Positions 37,118 to 45,179 of a DNA stretch of 46,034 nt are shown piece after piece. The notes below the pieces were generated by a model that searched no databases, was not told where the DNA came from, and saw only the letters and a list, made by a program, of their open reading frames with translations. Origin of the DNA: Candidatus Terraquivivens yellowstonensis (lineage in GTDB: Archaea; Thermoproteota; Nitrososphaeria_A; Caldarchaeales; Wolframiiraptoraceae); assembly GCA_023539445.1 (NCBI GenBank), contig JAKCEW010000006.1:1-46034 (forward strand), in the 5' to 3' direction. The first letter of the stretch is position 1. The number at the start of each line of letters is the position of its first letter. Made by a program: the position numbers and the translations under genes.

Positions 37118-37128
37118 AACTACTGGAC

Positions 37129-37908
37129 TTAAGCTCGAAACTTTGCGACCCTGTTAGCTATCAACGCAGAAAGTACACCAGCCGGAACACCACCGTCTAT
37201 GTTCACTACGCCTATGCCGAGCGAGCATGACTGGAGCATCGCCATCAGCGCGGTCTTGCCCTTACCGCCATAACCATAACCGGACGATGTAGGTACGGCG
37301 ATTATTGGTACATCGACGAGGCTACCGACAACTGTTGGAAGGGCTCCTTCCCTTCCCGCGACCACCACTATCACGTCAACGTCCCACTCCAGTAACGCTT
37401 TAAGTGGTTCGAATAACCTGTGGATTCCGGCCGCTCCGACATCGTAAAAGGTTTTTACTGTGCAACCCATCTCCTCGGCAATTATTCTTGCCTCCTCGGC
37501 TACCGGAACGTCATGAGTCCCGGCAGTGAGTATGCCAACCCTTCCACCTGTGCTGGGCTTAGGGTAGCCCCTGCCCCTCACGACTAGTATCTTGGCTAGT
37601 TCATTGTATTCAAATTCGCAATCTTCTGGTAAGCGCGATACTATGTATTCATACCTTTCTTTTTGAAGCCTACTCACTATAGCCCTGCCAGCATCCATCA
37701 ATAATGCACGTACTATCTCCAAAAGCTGATCGTCAGTTTTTCCTTCGGCAAGTATGATTTCTGGAACGTCTCTCCTCAACTCTCTACCAACGTCTAGCCT
37801 TGCAAAATTTGATACAGCTTTGATTGCGAGGGTTTTGACGAGCCTTTCAGCCTCCTCGACGCTCAGCTGACCCTTAGAGAGCCTAGTGAGTATCTCGCGT
37901 AGGTTCAT
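37129..37908 (-). CDS. larB: LarB-type protein (pyridinium-3,5-bisthiocarboxylate mononucleotide pathway)
   Basis: It carboxylates and hydrolyses nicotinic acid adenine dinucleotide, the first step to the nickel-pincer cofactor. The C-terminal domain (about 120-255) is related to PurE: GILTAGTHDVPVAEEARI, YDVGAAGIHRLFEP, VVVAGREGALPTVVGSLV and VPTSSGYGYGGKGKTALMAML. ATG 37908 overlaps the larE stop as ATGA, so larE and larB are co-translated; the longer frame to 37932 adds eight doubtful residues. The length of 259 is normal. Confidence 0.9.
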   Translation of the reverse strand: MNLREILTRLSKGQLSVEEAERLVKTLAIKAVSNFARLDVGRELRRDVPEIILAEGKTDDQLLEIVRALLMDAGRAIVSRLQKERYEYIVSRLPEDCEFEYNELAKILVVRGRGYPKPSTGGRVGILTAGTHDVPVAEEARIIAEEMGCTVKTFYDVGAAGIHRLFEPLKALLEWDVDVIVVVAGREGALPTVVGSLVDVPIIAVPTSSGYGYGGKGKTALMAMLQSCSLGIGVVNIDGGVPAGVLSALIANRVAKFRA

Positions 37909-38753
37909 GTAATATTTTCTATAAGAGCACACTTATTCGTTTTTCGGAGGGATTCAAGGAAACTTCCCTGTCTGTACCCCTCTAAGTCCAACGTCACGAA
38001 CGTGAAGCCGAGACCCTTAATATAGGCCACGATCTTATCGATGAGGTTTACATCGAACATTAGATGCCTCTCGTCTTTACCGACCTCTATCCTGACGAGG
38101 TCCCCGTGGACCCTGACACGAAGGACTTTCGGGTTAACGTGCCTCTTTATGAATTCCTCAGCCATAGCGACCTTTTTTAGGAGCTCGGCGGTTATCGGGT
38201 GGCCGTATGCTATCCTCGATGCAAGGCATGGAGAGGAGGGTTTTTGTGCCGTAGGAAGGCCGAGTAACCTCGATATCTCCCTCACAACCTCCTTTCCTAT
38301 TCCTAGCTCAGCTAAAGGGCTCCTGACGCCGAGCTTTCTAGCGGCCTCGATGCCGGGCCTAAAATCCTTTAAATCATCAAAATTCACACCATCCACTACC
38401 TGCTCGGCGCCTAATCTGTTAGCGACCTCCAAGAACCTAGTGTACACCACCTCCTTACAAAAGTAGCACCTATCAGGCATGTTCTTCGCGTATTCCGGCC
38501 TAGTGGTCTCGTCAATGTCTACAAAAATTTGCTTAATTCCTATGAGCTTCGCTATATCAGCCGCCTCTTTCAGCTCCCATTCCGGGATTGATGGCGAGCG
38601 GGCCGTGACCGCATAAGCCCTATCACCCAACACCATGTGGGCGACCTTCGCGACTAGTGTGCTATCAACACCTCCGGAGAAGGCGACCAACACGCTGTTG
38701 AACCTCTTAAACCATGCTATGAGCTCTGAGAGCTTTGAGCTCACTTCTTCCAT
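37905..38753 (-). CDS. larE: LarE-type sacrificial sulfur transferase
   Basis: A PP-loop enzyme giving its own cysteine sulfur to the nickel-pincer cofactor precursor. The PP-loop is VAFSGGVDSTLVAK. Counted from ATG 38753, C176 in KPSSPCLASR matches the sacrificial Cys176 known for Lactobacillus LarE, so this is the single-use type. CYFCK near 96 is a further conserved pair. The Shine-Dalgarno AAGGTGA fits ATG 38753 better than GTG 38762. The partner nickel insertase LarC is not in the window. Confidence 0.9.
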   Translation of the reverse strand: MEEVSSKLSELIAWFKRFNSVLVAFSGGVDSTLVAKVAHMVLGDRAYAVTARSPSIPEWELKEAADIAKLIGIKQIFVDIDETTRPEYAKNMPDRCYFCKEVVYTRFLEVANRLGAEQVVDGVNFDDLKDFRPGIEAARKLGVRSPLAELGIGKEVVREISRLLGLPTAQKPSSPCLASRIAYGHPITAELLKKVAMAEEFIKRHVNPKVLRVRVHGDLVRIEVGKDERHLMFDVNLIDKIVAYIKGLGFTFVTLDLEGYRQGSFLESLRKTNKCALIENIT

Positions 38754-38831
38754 ATATATCACCTTAGCAGATTCCGAGAGTTAAAGTTTTTACGAAAAAC
38801 CTTTTTGTTAGCACGTAACCTTTAACGTCCC

Positions 38832-39524
38832 GTGCCAGGGCTGGGGAAGGACTGGTGGAGGGTCATCAGGGCGCTTGACAAGCTTACGTGCTTTTACGAC
38901 GAGCTAAATTCGGTAATATCGCTCGGCAGGGATAAAGAGCTTAGAAAAGTTGCCGCAAGAAACTTAGGGAACGTAGACGGTGTGGTGCTCGATGCCGGTG
39001 CAGGGAACGGAGCTATGACAAAGGCCGTGCTTGCAGAGAATCCAAATGTTGGCCTCGTCGTTATGCTGGATTTCTTACCGGAAATGCTGAAGAAGGCTGA
39101 CGTGGAGCGCTCAATCTGTGAGAAGGTCATCGGGGTGTTCGAAGCAATACCCTTAAGGAGCAACTCGGTGGACGGTGTGACCATGGCATTTTCCTTGCGC
39201 GATGCTTACGACATGAAAGTTGCCCTCCAAAACATCAAGAGAGTCATGAAGGACTGTGGAAGGCTTGCAATTTTGGAGCTCGGTAAACCAGACCACGCAC
39301 TCAAACGATTCCTTGTCGCCCTATATTGGAGATTCATCTCGCCAATGCTGGCGTTCATTAAGTTGGGGAGAAAGGGTCTTTTGGCGTACGAGATATACCC
39401 GACTTATGCGAAGATGCCGAAGAACAGCGCACTCATCAGTCTAATGAAAACTCTTTTTGGAAACGTGCGTGTCGAGAAAAAGATGCTGGACGGCGTATTG
39501 CTGATAAGCGCCTCGCATGGTTAA
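38832..39524 (+). CDS. Class I SAM methyltransferase, UbiE/MenG-like
   Basis: 230 residues. The N-terminal YDELNSVISLGRD resembles the YDxxNxxxSxG lead of UbiE/COQ5 enzymes. SAM motif I is VVLDAGAGNGAMT near 52, later motifs are GVFEAIPLRSNSVDGVTMAFSLRDAYD and GRLAILELGKP. These enzymes methylate demethylmenaquinone or related quinones, so it may serve a respiratory quinone; no other quinone gene is linked. The start is GTG 38832. Substrate assignment is tentative. Confidence 0.78.
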   Translation: MPGLGKDWWRVIRALDKLTCFYDELNSVISLGRDKELRKVAARNLGNVDGVVLDAGAGNGAMTKAVLAENPNVGLVVMLDFLPEMLKKADVERSICEKVIGVFEAIPLRSNSVDGVTMAFSLRDAYDMKVALQNIKRVMKDCGRLAILELGKPDHALKRFLVALYWRFISPMLAFIKLGRKGLLAYEIYPTYAKMPKNSALISLMKTLFGNVRVEKKMLDGVLLISASHG

Positions 39525-39557
39525 ATACACCTATCAGTCATTTGTTACTGGTCAATC

Positions 39558-40088
39558 TTGAGGAGGGCGTTGTTCATAGGGAGGTTCCAGCCAATACATA
39601 TAGGCCATGTCGAGGCAATAAAACACATACTATCTGAGAACGATGAACTCATAATCGTGGTGGGAAGCGCACAGTATAGTCACACGTTCGATAATCCATT
39701 CACGGCCGGCGAGAGAATCGAGATGGTTAGGATGGCTTTAGAGGAGGCAGGCATAGACCTTAGAAAGGTTCTAATCATACCCGTGCCCGACGTAGGTTCT
39801 CACTCCATGTGGGTCGCACATGTTAAATCACTAACGCCCAGCTTTCAAACAGTATACACTAACAACCCGCTGGTAACACAACTATTCATGGAGGCAGGCT
39901 ATGAGGTAAAACCAATAGAAATGTTTAGGAGAAACGAACTCATAGCAACTAGGATAAGAAAGATGATGGTGGAGGATGAAGATTGGAGGGCACTAGTACC
40001 GAAATCCGTGGCACAATTCATCGATAAGATAGACGGTGTGAAAAGGATTAAGACGATAGTCAGCACCGACTCTCCTCTTCACGCCTGA
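39558..40088 (+). CDS. Nicotinamide-nucleotide adenylyltransferase (archaeal NadM)
   Basis: It forms NAD from NMN and ATP. Residues 5-17 carry the nucleotidyl-transfer motif LFIGRFQPIHIGH; the C-terminal FRRNELIATRIRKMM includes the ISxTxxR-type ATP site (ATRIR). The length of 176 is standard. The start is TTG 39558 in TTGAGGAGG, 33 bases after the methyltransferase gene. A nearby leading TATA-like element is not obvious, so it may be read from upstream. Confidence 0.92.
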   Translation: MRRALFIGRFQPIHIGHVEAIKHILSENDELIIVVGSAQYSHTFDNPFTAGERIEMVRMALEEAGIDLRKVLIIPVPDVGSHSMWVAHVKSLTPSFQTVYTNNPLVTQLFMEAGYEVKPIEMFRRNELIATRIRKMMVEDEDWRALVPKSVAQFIDKIDGVKRIKTIVSTDSPLHA

Positions 40089-40139
40089 AGCGTACAAGCT
40101 TTCCAAATTTGATTTAATAGACAGCGATATCTAATAATT

Positions 40140-40517
40140 ATGGGAAGCCAGAAGATGAGTGCTTTCCGGTATAAGCAAGTAATCGTTGTAAGAACGGACC
40201 TTAACATGAGCGTCGGGAAGCTCGCGGCTCAGGTGGGGCATGCTGCTGTCTCGGCCGCGGAGGAGTGTAGGAGGTCTAAGCCCAATTGGTTAGAGGAATG
40301 GATGGAGGAGGGGCAGAAGAAGGTCGTGCTCAAGGTGAAGTCTGTGGACGAGCTTGAAGAGTTGAAGAGGAAAGCCGATATGCTTGGCATACCGAATGCC
40401 CTGATATCCGATGCCGGTTTGACAGAGCTGGAACCCGGGACAGTAACGACCCTTGGAATAGGTCCAGCCCCCTCTGAACTAGTCGATAAAGTTACGGGCA
40501 ATTTACCCCTGTTATGA
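40140..40517 (+). CDS. pth2: Peptidyl-tRNA hydrolase, archaeal/eukaryal type (Pth2)
   Basis: It frees stalled peptides from tRNA. The 125 residues match Pth2: [28 protein letters not shown] near the front, [19 protein letters not shown], and the end [28 protein letters not shown] 40140 or ATG 40155 may be the start. It overlaps truD by 4 bases and leads a three-gene tRNA operon. Confidence 0.95.
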   Translation: MGSQKMSAFRYKQVIVVRTDLNMSVGKLAAQVGHAAVSAAEECRRSKPNWLEEWMEEGQKKVVLKVKSVDELEELKRKADMLGIPNALISDAGLTELEPGTVTTLGIGPAPSELVDKVTGNLPLL

Positions 40518-41926
40518 AACATCGAGTGAAGGTTGTGATGTTAAGCAAGCTCCAGCCAAAAGACATCGAGCACTTCATTGGCATAGAAGGCTATGTAACA
40601 AGGTCAGAGGGTGTTGGGGGCATGATTAAGGAAAGACCGGACGATTTCATGGTGTGGGAGGTTCTGAAAGATGGTAGCGATGCGAGGGCGATGTTCGAAA
40701 CGAGTCTTTCAAACAAGATGTATGGAAAATTCCTACTGTACGTCCTGCATAAGGTTGATGTCGATACGATATCGGCGATATCTCTCATATCTAAGATGCT
40801 TGGTGTCAAACAAAAAGATGTGGGCGTTTGTGGAATAAAGGACAGAAGAGCCTACTCGTGGCAGTTCATCACCGTACCAAACGACAACCTTCTAACTCTG
40901 AATGATGTAGTTCAAATCGCAGATCGGATATTATTGCGTCGTGTATCGATGAGGAATTCCAAGATATCATCTGCTGATTTGTACAGAAACATGTTCGAAA
41001 TCAAGATTTCGAGGTTGCGATTTGATGGCCACTCAGCGGCCGATCTGATTGAAAGAACCGTTAATGAGTTGAAGCTGAAAGGTGCACCGAACTTTTTTGG
41101 ACATCAAAGGTTTGGAGCATGTAGGCCTATAACGCACGTAATCGGGAAGCTGATAATAAAGGGCATGCTTAAGGAAGCGGTTGAAGAGTTCATCACAGGT
41201 TGGACTTGGTTTGAGCCTAGAGTTGTAAGGGAGGCGAGGATGAGGCTTGCGGAATCTTGGAACCCTGAAGATGCATTGAAGAATCTGCCAAAGCACCTTC
41301 TTTATGAACGAGCCATGGCAGAATACTTGGCAAAGAACGCACACGATTATACGGGTGCGCTTAGAAGGCTGCCTCTGAGACTTAGGAGATTATTTGTGGA
41401 GGCCTACTCGGCGTACATCTTTAACAGATGCTTATCGAGGTTGCTGGAAAAAAATTCCGATTTATTGGTGCCGAACACTGGAGATTTAGTCGTTGAACTC
41501 GATGTTCATGGCTCGCCGACACGTAAGCCCTTCCTTTTGCGTCATGGTGCCTTGTCGCGCGCACTATCGCTTGCACGGGCTGGTAGGTTGTCCGTACTCC
41601 TCCCAGTACCGGGGTATAGGATCAAGCTGCCGAATAACGAGAAGGGAGAATTTTTGGAAGAGATTTTGGAAGAAGAAGGTGTAGGATTGGAGGATTTCAC
41701 CTCTAAAGCCCTGCCGGAAGCTGCGACTGCAGGAAGCTACAGACCGATTGCCATACCTTCTTGGGAATTCAAAACCTCCGATATAGGAGACGATCATGTA
41801 TGGGTTCGCCTTTCCCTTCCAAGCGGATGCTATGCCACGTCCTTGCTAAGGGAGCTTATGAAACCCGAAAGCGCTCTCTGCTTCGAGGGCTACTCAGATA
41901 AATATTCCGGCCTAAGTTTGAATTGA
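40514..41926 (+). CDS. truD: tRNA pseudouridine synthase D
   Basis: It makes pseudouridine-13 in tRNA. The catalytic Asp is D110 in [14 protein letters not shown]. Other marks are [13 protein letters not shown] near 38, the motif [20 protein letters not shown] near 196, and the TRUD insertion domain (about 200-365). The length of 470 is large, as usual in archaea. The ATG lies inside the pth2 stop (ATGA), so they are translationally coupled. Confidence 0.95.
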   Translation: MKHRVKVVMLSKLQPKDIEHFIGIEGYVTRSEGVGGMIKERPDDFMVWEVLKDGSDARAMFETSLSNKMYGKFLLYVLHKVDVDTISAISLISKMLGVKQKDVGVCGIKDRRAYSWQFITVPNDNLLTLNDVVQIADRILLRRVSMRNSKISSADLYRNMFEIKISRLRFDGHSAADLIERTVNELKLKGAPNFFGHQRFGACRPITHVIGKLIIKGMLKEAVEEFITGWTWFEPRVVREARMRLAESWNPEDALKNLPKHLLYERAMAEYLAKNAHDYTGALRRLPLRLRRLFVEAYSAYIFNRCLSRLLEKNSDLLVPNTGDLVVELDVHGSPTRKPFLLRHGALSRALSLARAGRLSVLLPVPGYRIKLPNNEKGEFLEEILEEEGVGLEDFTSKALPEAATAGSYRPIAIPSWEFKTSDIGDDHVWVRLSLPSGCYATSLLRELMKPESALCFEGYSDKYSGLSLN

Positions 41927-41947
41927 GGAGAGCGCTGGGGGGTCTAT

Positions 41948-42736
41948 ATGGGAGAGGTGATACAGGAAGGTTCTAGGGTTTTATTTTTGACAGAAAAGAA
42001 GAAGCGTTACCTCGTTAAGGTCAAACCCGGAATAAGGTTTCATACTAGTGAGGGATACGTGGACCTGTCCGAACTTATTGGCAAGAGGTACGGCACAAAA
42101 CTCGTGAGCAACACGGGATCTGTTTGGTTTGCTTTGAAGCCAACGATTATAGATATAGTTATGAAGATGCCGAGACCAACCCAGGTGGTCTATCCTAAAG
42201 ACTTGGGTGCCATAATAATCCTCGGGAACATCAGGTCGGGCTCTAGGGTGCTTGAGGCTGGGACTGGTAGCGGCGTCCTGACGGCTGTTATAGCATCCTA
42301 CGTCATGCCCAATGGCATGGTCTACAGTTACGACCTCTCGGAAGAGTATTTGGAGAATGCAAGGAAGCAACTCGATGAGCTAGGTCTGCTACCTTACGTA
42401 AAACTAAAGCAGGGTGATGTTACCGTGGCGATAGAAGAAAGGGATTTGGATACGATAGTCTTGGACATACCAACGCCTTGGCTGGCGGTGCCGAATGCGT
42501 ACGAGGCGTTGTCTGATGGAGGGACCTTCGTATCATTAAGCCCCACGATCGAACAGGTCGTCGAGACTGTTGAAGCGCTCAACTCGAACGGCTTTGCTGA
42601 CGTAACCACCATTGAGTTATTGATGAGAACGTTGAGGGTCAAAAGGGGTATGACGAGGCCTGACCATATAATGAGAGCACATACAGTCTACATAACGACG
42701 GCCAAGAAGGCTTGTCGCGACTCTTCGGATTATTGA
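41948..42736 (+). CDS. trmI: tRNA (adenine-57/58-N1)-methyltransferase
   Basis: A SAM methyltransferase acting on the T-loop of tRNA. The N-terminal beta domain (about 1-75) precedes the Rossmann domain with VVYPKDLGAIIILGNIRSGSRVLEAGTGSGVLTAVIA near 81-117 and the DIPTPW motif near 174, typical of TrmI. The C-terminal RxxRVKRGMTRPDHIMRAHTVYI follows. Archaeal enzymes modify both A57 and A58, stabilising tRNA at high temperature. It is third in the pth2-truD-trmI run, after a 21-base gap. Confidence 0.93.
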   Translation: MGEVIQEGSRVLFLTEKKKRYLVKVKPGIRFHTSEGYVDLSELIGKRYGTKLVSNTGSVWFALKPTIIDIVMKMPRPTQVVYPKDLGAIIILGNIRSGSRVLEAGTGSGVLTAVIASYVMPNGMVYSYDLSEEYLENARKQLDELGLLPYVKLKQGDVTVAIEERDLDTIVLDIPTPWLAVPNAYEALSDGGTFVSLSPTIEQVVETVEALNSNGFADVTTIELLMRTLRVKRGMTRPDHIMRAHTVYITTAKKACRDSSDY

Positions 42737-42921
42737 GGCATCTTCTCCTGTCCTTCACTTGGTGCGGCTTCTGTTGCCGGTTTTTCCTCGGTAGCCGGAG
42801 GAGCCTCTTCAGCCGGCGCGGGTGTTACCTTCTTCGCTCTCCTTTTAGCCGGGGCTCTCTTCTTAGCCTTTTTCTTCGCAGCCTTTCCTCTCTTTTTTCC
42901 TGCTTTCCTCTTCTTAGCCAT
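42730..42921 (-). CDS. Lysine/alanine-rich small basic protein (histone H1-like)
   Basis: 63 residues in two halves. Residues 1-31 have 19 Lys/Arg (KKRKAGKKRGKAAKKKAKKR) and residues 33-63 are Pro/Ala/Glu-rich and acidic. Such composition is found in H1-like DNA-binding proteins and unstructured tails. It may bind nucleic acid, but composition alone cannot prove it. TATA-like AAATATTAAG near 42950-42960 and a purine-rich GGGAAAGCG before ATG 42921 support expression. It overlaps trmI by 7 bases at its end, and a histone gene lies 2 kb downstream. Confidence 0.6.
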   Translation of the reverse strand: MAKKRKAGKKRGKAAKKKAKKRAPAKRRAKKVTPAPAEEAPPATEEKPATEAAPSEGQEKMPQ

Positions 42922-42972
42922 ACGCTTTCCCTATACGCATTCTCATAACTTCTTAATATTTATTTTGGAGAA

Positions 42973-43194
42973 GTGAATGCAGTTGTACGCATGGTGATGC
43001 TCTTGAGAAGCATCTTGAAGAGTATCATAATCGTTGTGCTCACAATGCTGATAGGTTTCTCAGCTGTCTTTGGCTACGTCGCTGAAAAATTAATGAACGC
43101 ACAACCGCCTACAGGTACGCTCACGGGCGCTATAATAGTGGTCATCGGTACGATTATTGTTCTTACGCTATTTTGGAAGGAGAAAGCTATATAA
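42973..43194 (+). CDS. Small two-helix membrane protein
   Basis: 73 residues from GTG 42973 with helices at about 14-37 and 48-68 and a short loop LMNAQPPTGT between. TTGGAGAA precedes the GTG; ATG 42991 is an alternative. It is divergent from the lysine-rich gene and converges on adkA with an 8-base overlap. I recognise no family. Confidence 0.5.
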   Translation: MNAVVRMVMLLRSILKSIIIVVLTMLIGFSAVFGYVAEKLMNAQPPTGTLTGAIIVVIGTIIVLTLFWKEKAI

Positions 43195-43807
43195 CAACTC
43201 CTTTTTGTTGCAGAACAAATTTTATCAGGTTTGCGAGTTCCTTGGCACACTCGATCGCATGCTGAAATGGATATTGTTGCGGATAATAATATCTAAGGAT
43301 TTTCAGATAACACTTTGCTTCGTTCGCTGCCGCTACAGCAAACATTTTGCTGATGTTTTGGTGCTCTTCTATCATCTCTATGCTTTCCAGTCCCCTCTTT
43401 CTTACGGTCTCTTGGTCCATTTCCCTTCTCGCAAGTATGTCTTCAGGTCTGAATTCCAAGAACACTATCAAGTCCAAGTTTAATGCCTTAACAACTTCGG
43501 GCGGTAAACCCGGATAGTACCCATAAGGCGTACTTATGGCGGCATGCGTGTCTACGACAACAATGTCTTCACTCCGGCTCGCTATGTTCTTCGCGGCACG
43601 GAGTTGAAGGTTTCTGTAATCGATTAGGGCGAGCTTTTTCCTCATCTCGTCCCTGTCTGTTACGCCGAAGTACTTAGAAGCCTCATCCAGCATAAGGTCG
43701 CCGAAATTTATGACAAAAACTGATGGCATAATCTCTTTGAGCTTTTTAAGGATGGTGGTCTTCCCAGCACCCGGTACAGCGACAACGGCCACTACTGCTT
43801 TGACCAT
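43187..43807 (-). CDS. adkA: Adenylate kinase, archaeal type
   Basis: It balances ATP, ADP and AMP. The P-loop is VVAVPGAGKTTILKKL at 6-22, in the archaeal AdkA form that is closer to shikimate kinases than to bacterial Adk. INFGDLMLDEA and DTHAAISTPYGYYPGLPPEV mark AMP binding, and the lid is RPEDILARREMDQETVRKRGLES. The length of 206 is right. ATG 43807 is standard. Confidence 0.93.
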   Translation of the reverse strand: MVKAVVAVVAVPGAGKTTILKKLKEIMPSVFVINFGDLMLDEASKYFGVTDRDEMRKKLALIDYRNLQLRAAKNIASRSEDIVVVDTHAAISTPYGYYPGLPPEVVKALNLDLIVFLEFRPEDILARREMDQETVRKRGLESIEMIEEHQNISKMFAVAAANEAKCYLKILRYYYPQQYPFQHAIECAKELANLIKFVLQQKGVVI

Positions 43808-43839
43808 GGGCGGGACACTGTGAGATCTGTACTCTTGGC

Positions 43840-44619
43840 TCAGAACTGCATCTCTAACTGTTTTTCGAGCCTCTGTCTTTGGGCTAAGTACTCGTCCTCC
43901 TTAAGCTCGCCGATCTTGTACCTCAGCTCTAGCTTGCTGAGTTCGTGCTTTATCTTTTTATGCTGCTCCATCAGGACGTTCAGGCTTTCAAGCACGCTGT
44001 TCAGGTCTTTTATTATGAGGTCGATGAGCTCATCGCTCAAGCGGAGGCTTTTTCCGGAGCTTTTGATCTTCTCTATTCTTGAGCGAACCGATTCTTCGAA
44101 TGCTGGAAGGTCTGCAAGCCTCACGTCGAAGGGATTCTGCAGAAGCCCGAGCTTAGGCCTCAACTTTGAGAGTTCCTTGTCTATCTCCAATTTCGACATG
44201 ATGTACTGTCTATCCGGTATCTCGCCGACTTCATGCCTGACCTTGAGCTGGTTAAGCTTCGCCGTCAGCTCGCCTATCCTCTCTTCTATCTTCGCCTTTT
44301 CTTCCTGTAGCTTGCTTTCGAGCGTTTCAATCCTGCTGCGGTATTCTCTATACACCTCCTCAAAGATGTCCACGTCGGTACCGCCTTCCAAGAACACGTC
44401 TAAAAGCTTGAACCTCCACTTATGGAGGTTGGCGATTTGCTCGATAAGTTTCCTTTCTTCAGTCATCTCTTCGGGTTTTGGAGCCTCTAAGCTCGGCACC
44501 TGCGGGGCAGCTTGAGCTTCAGGCGCAGGTTCCAGCTCCTTTCCGCAATACATGCAAAACCTCCCCTTAATCGTTGACTTACCGCAATGTGGGCATGTAA
44601 CTCTCTCTATTCCGCTCAT
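43840..44619 (-). CDS. Zinc-ribbon coiled-coil protein with duplicated SHOCT-like motif
   Basis: From ATG 44619 the 259 residues comprise an N-terminal zinc ribbon (CPHC and CMYC, about 8-30), a Pro/Ala-rich linker, and long coiled coils (about 75-259). Two segments repeat a pattern L-x2-L-x-(V/L)-R-(H/Y)-x2-G-E-(I/L)-x4-Y: LNQLKVRHEVGEIPDRQY and LSKLELRYKIGELKEDEY. These resemble the SHOCT module, which often mediates oligomerisation. An upstream TTG at 44643 is less likely, since TATA ATTATAAAAATA near 44648-44660 places transcription close to 44630. The function is unknown. Confidence 0.7.
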   Translation of the reverse strand: MSGIERVTCPHCGKSTIKGRFCMYCGKELEPAPEAQAAPQVPSLEAPKPEEMTEERKLIEQIANLHKWRFKLLDVFLEGGTDVDIFEEVYREYRSRIETLESKLQEEKAKIEERIGELTAKLNQLKVRHEVGEIPDRQYIMSKLEIDKELSKLRPKLGLLQNPFDVRLADLPAFEESVRSRIEKIKSSGKSLRLSDELIDLIIKDLNSVLESLNVLMEQHKKIKHELSKLELRYKIGELKEDEYLAQRQRLEKQLEMQF

Positions 44620-44850
44620 AAGACTCACAATTTTCCTGTCCAAAGGGGTATTTTTATAATTTAAAACTTTTTTTACGCATGGATTAGAGCGACTTACCGG
44701 TGTATGAATTGCGTATTTTTACAGTAATTTCTCGGACCTCTCAAAAGTTATTTTTGAAAAAAGCCAATTAAAAGCGAAATAGAGGTTTTAGCCCGCTCAG
44801 AAAGGTTATTATAGGGGAATAAGCTGTGTCTTTTGTAAAGAGGGTTGTTT

Positions 44851-45084
44851 ATGGTCCAAGGTGAGCTTTCCACGGCTCCAATTCACAGGATAATAAAGAA
44901 GGCAGGTGCAGCTAGGGTAAGCGAGGAGGCAGCCGAAGAGCTTAGGCGTGTTTTGGAAGAGGTCGGCCTCGCCGTCGCGAAGGAAGCGTTGGGTCTGGCA
45001 AGCTATGCGGGCAGAAGGACCGTTAAGCGTGAGGACATAGAAAGGGCCGCAAGAACTTTGCTTAAAGGGATTTTCGCACCTTAA
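44851..45084 (+). CDS. Archaeal histone
   Basis: 77 residues forming one histone fold: STAPIHRIIKKAGAARVSEEAAEELRRVLEEVGLAVAKEALGLASYAGRRTVKREDIERAARTL. The RxTVxxxDI motif and the loop-1 ARVS are the usual DNA-contact features. Archaeal histones wrap DNA as extendable dimers. ATG 44851 has GAGG eight bases upstream; an in-frame TTG at 44845 is unlikely. A separate 200-base AT-rich region precedes it, holding its promoter. It is alone, apart from the lysine-rich protein 2 kb before. Confidence 0.93.
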   Translation: MVQGELSTAPIHRIIKKAGAARVSEEAAEELRRVLEEVGLAVAKEALGLASYAGRRTVKREDIERAARTLLKGIFAP

Positions 45085-45179
45085 AGTTTTAGAAAAGATT
45101 CTGCCCACCGAGCCTTTGACTTTCTGACGAATCTTAAATTTAAGTTAGGAGTTCTGTAGATAATAAGAAGGGACATCGC

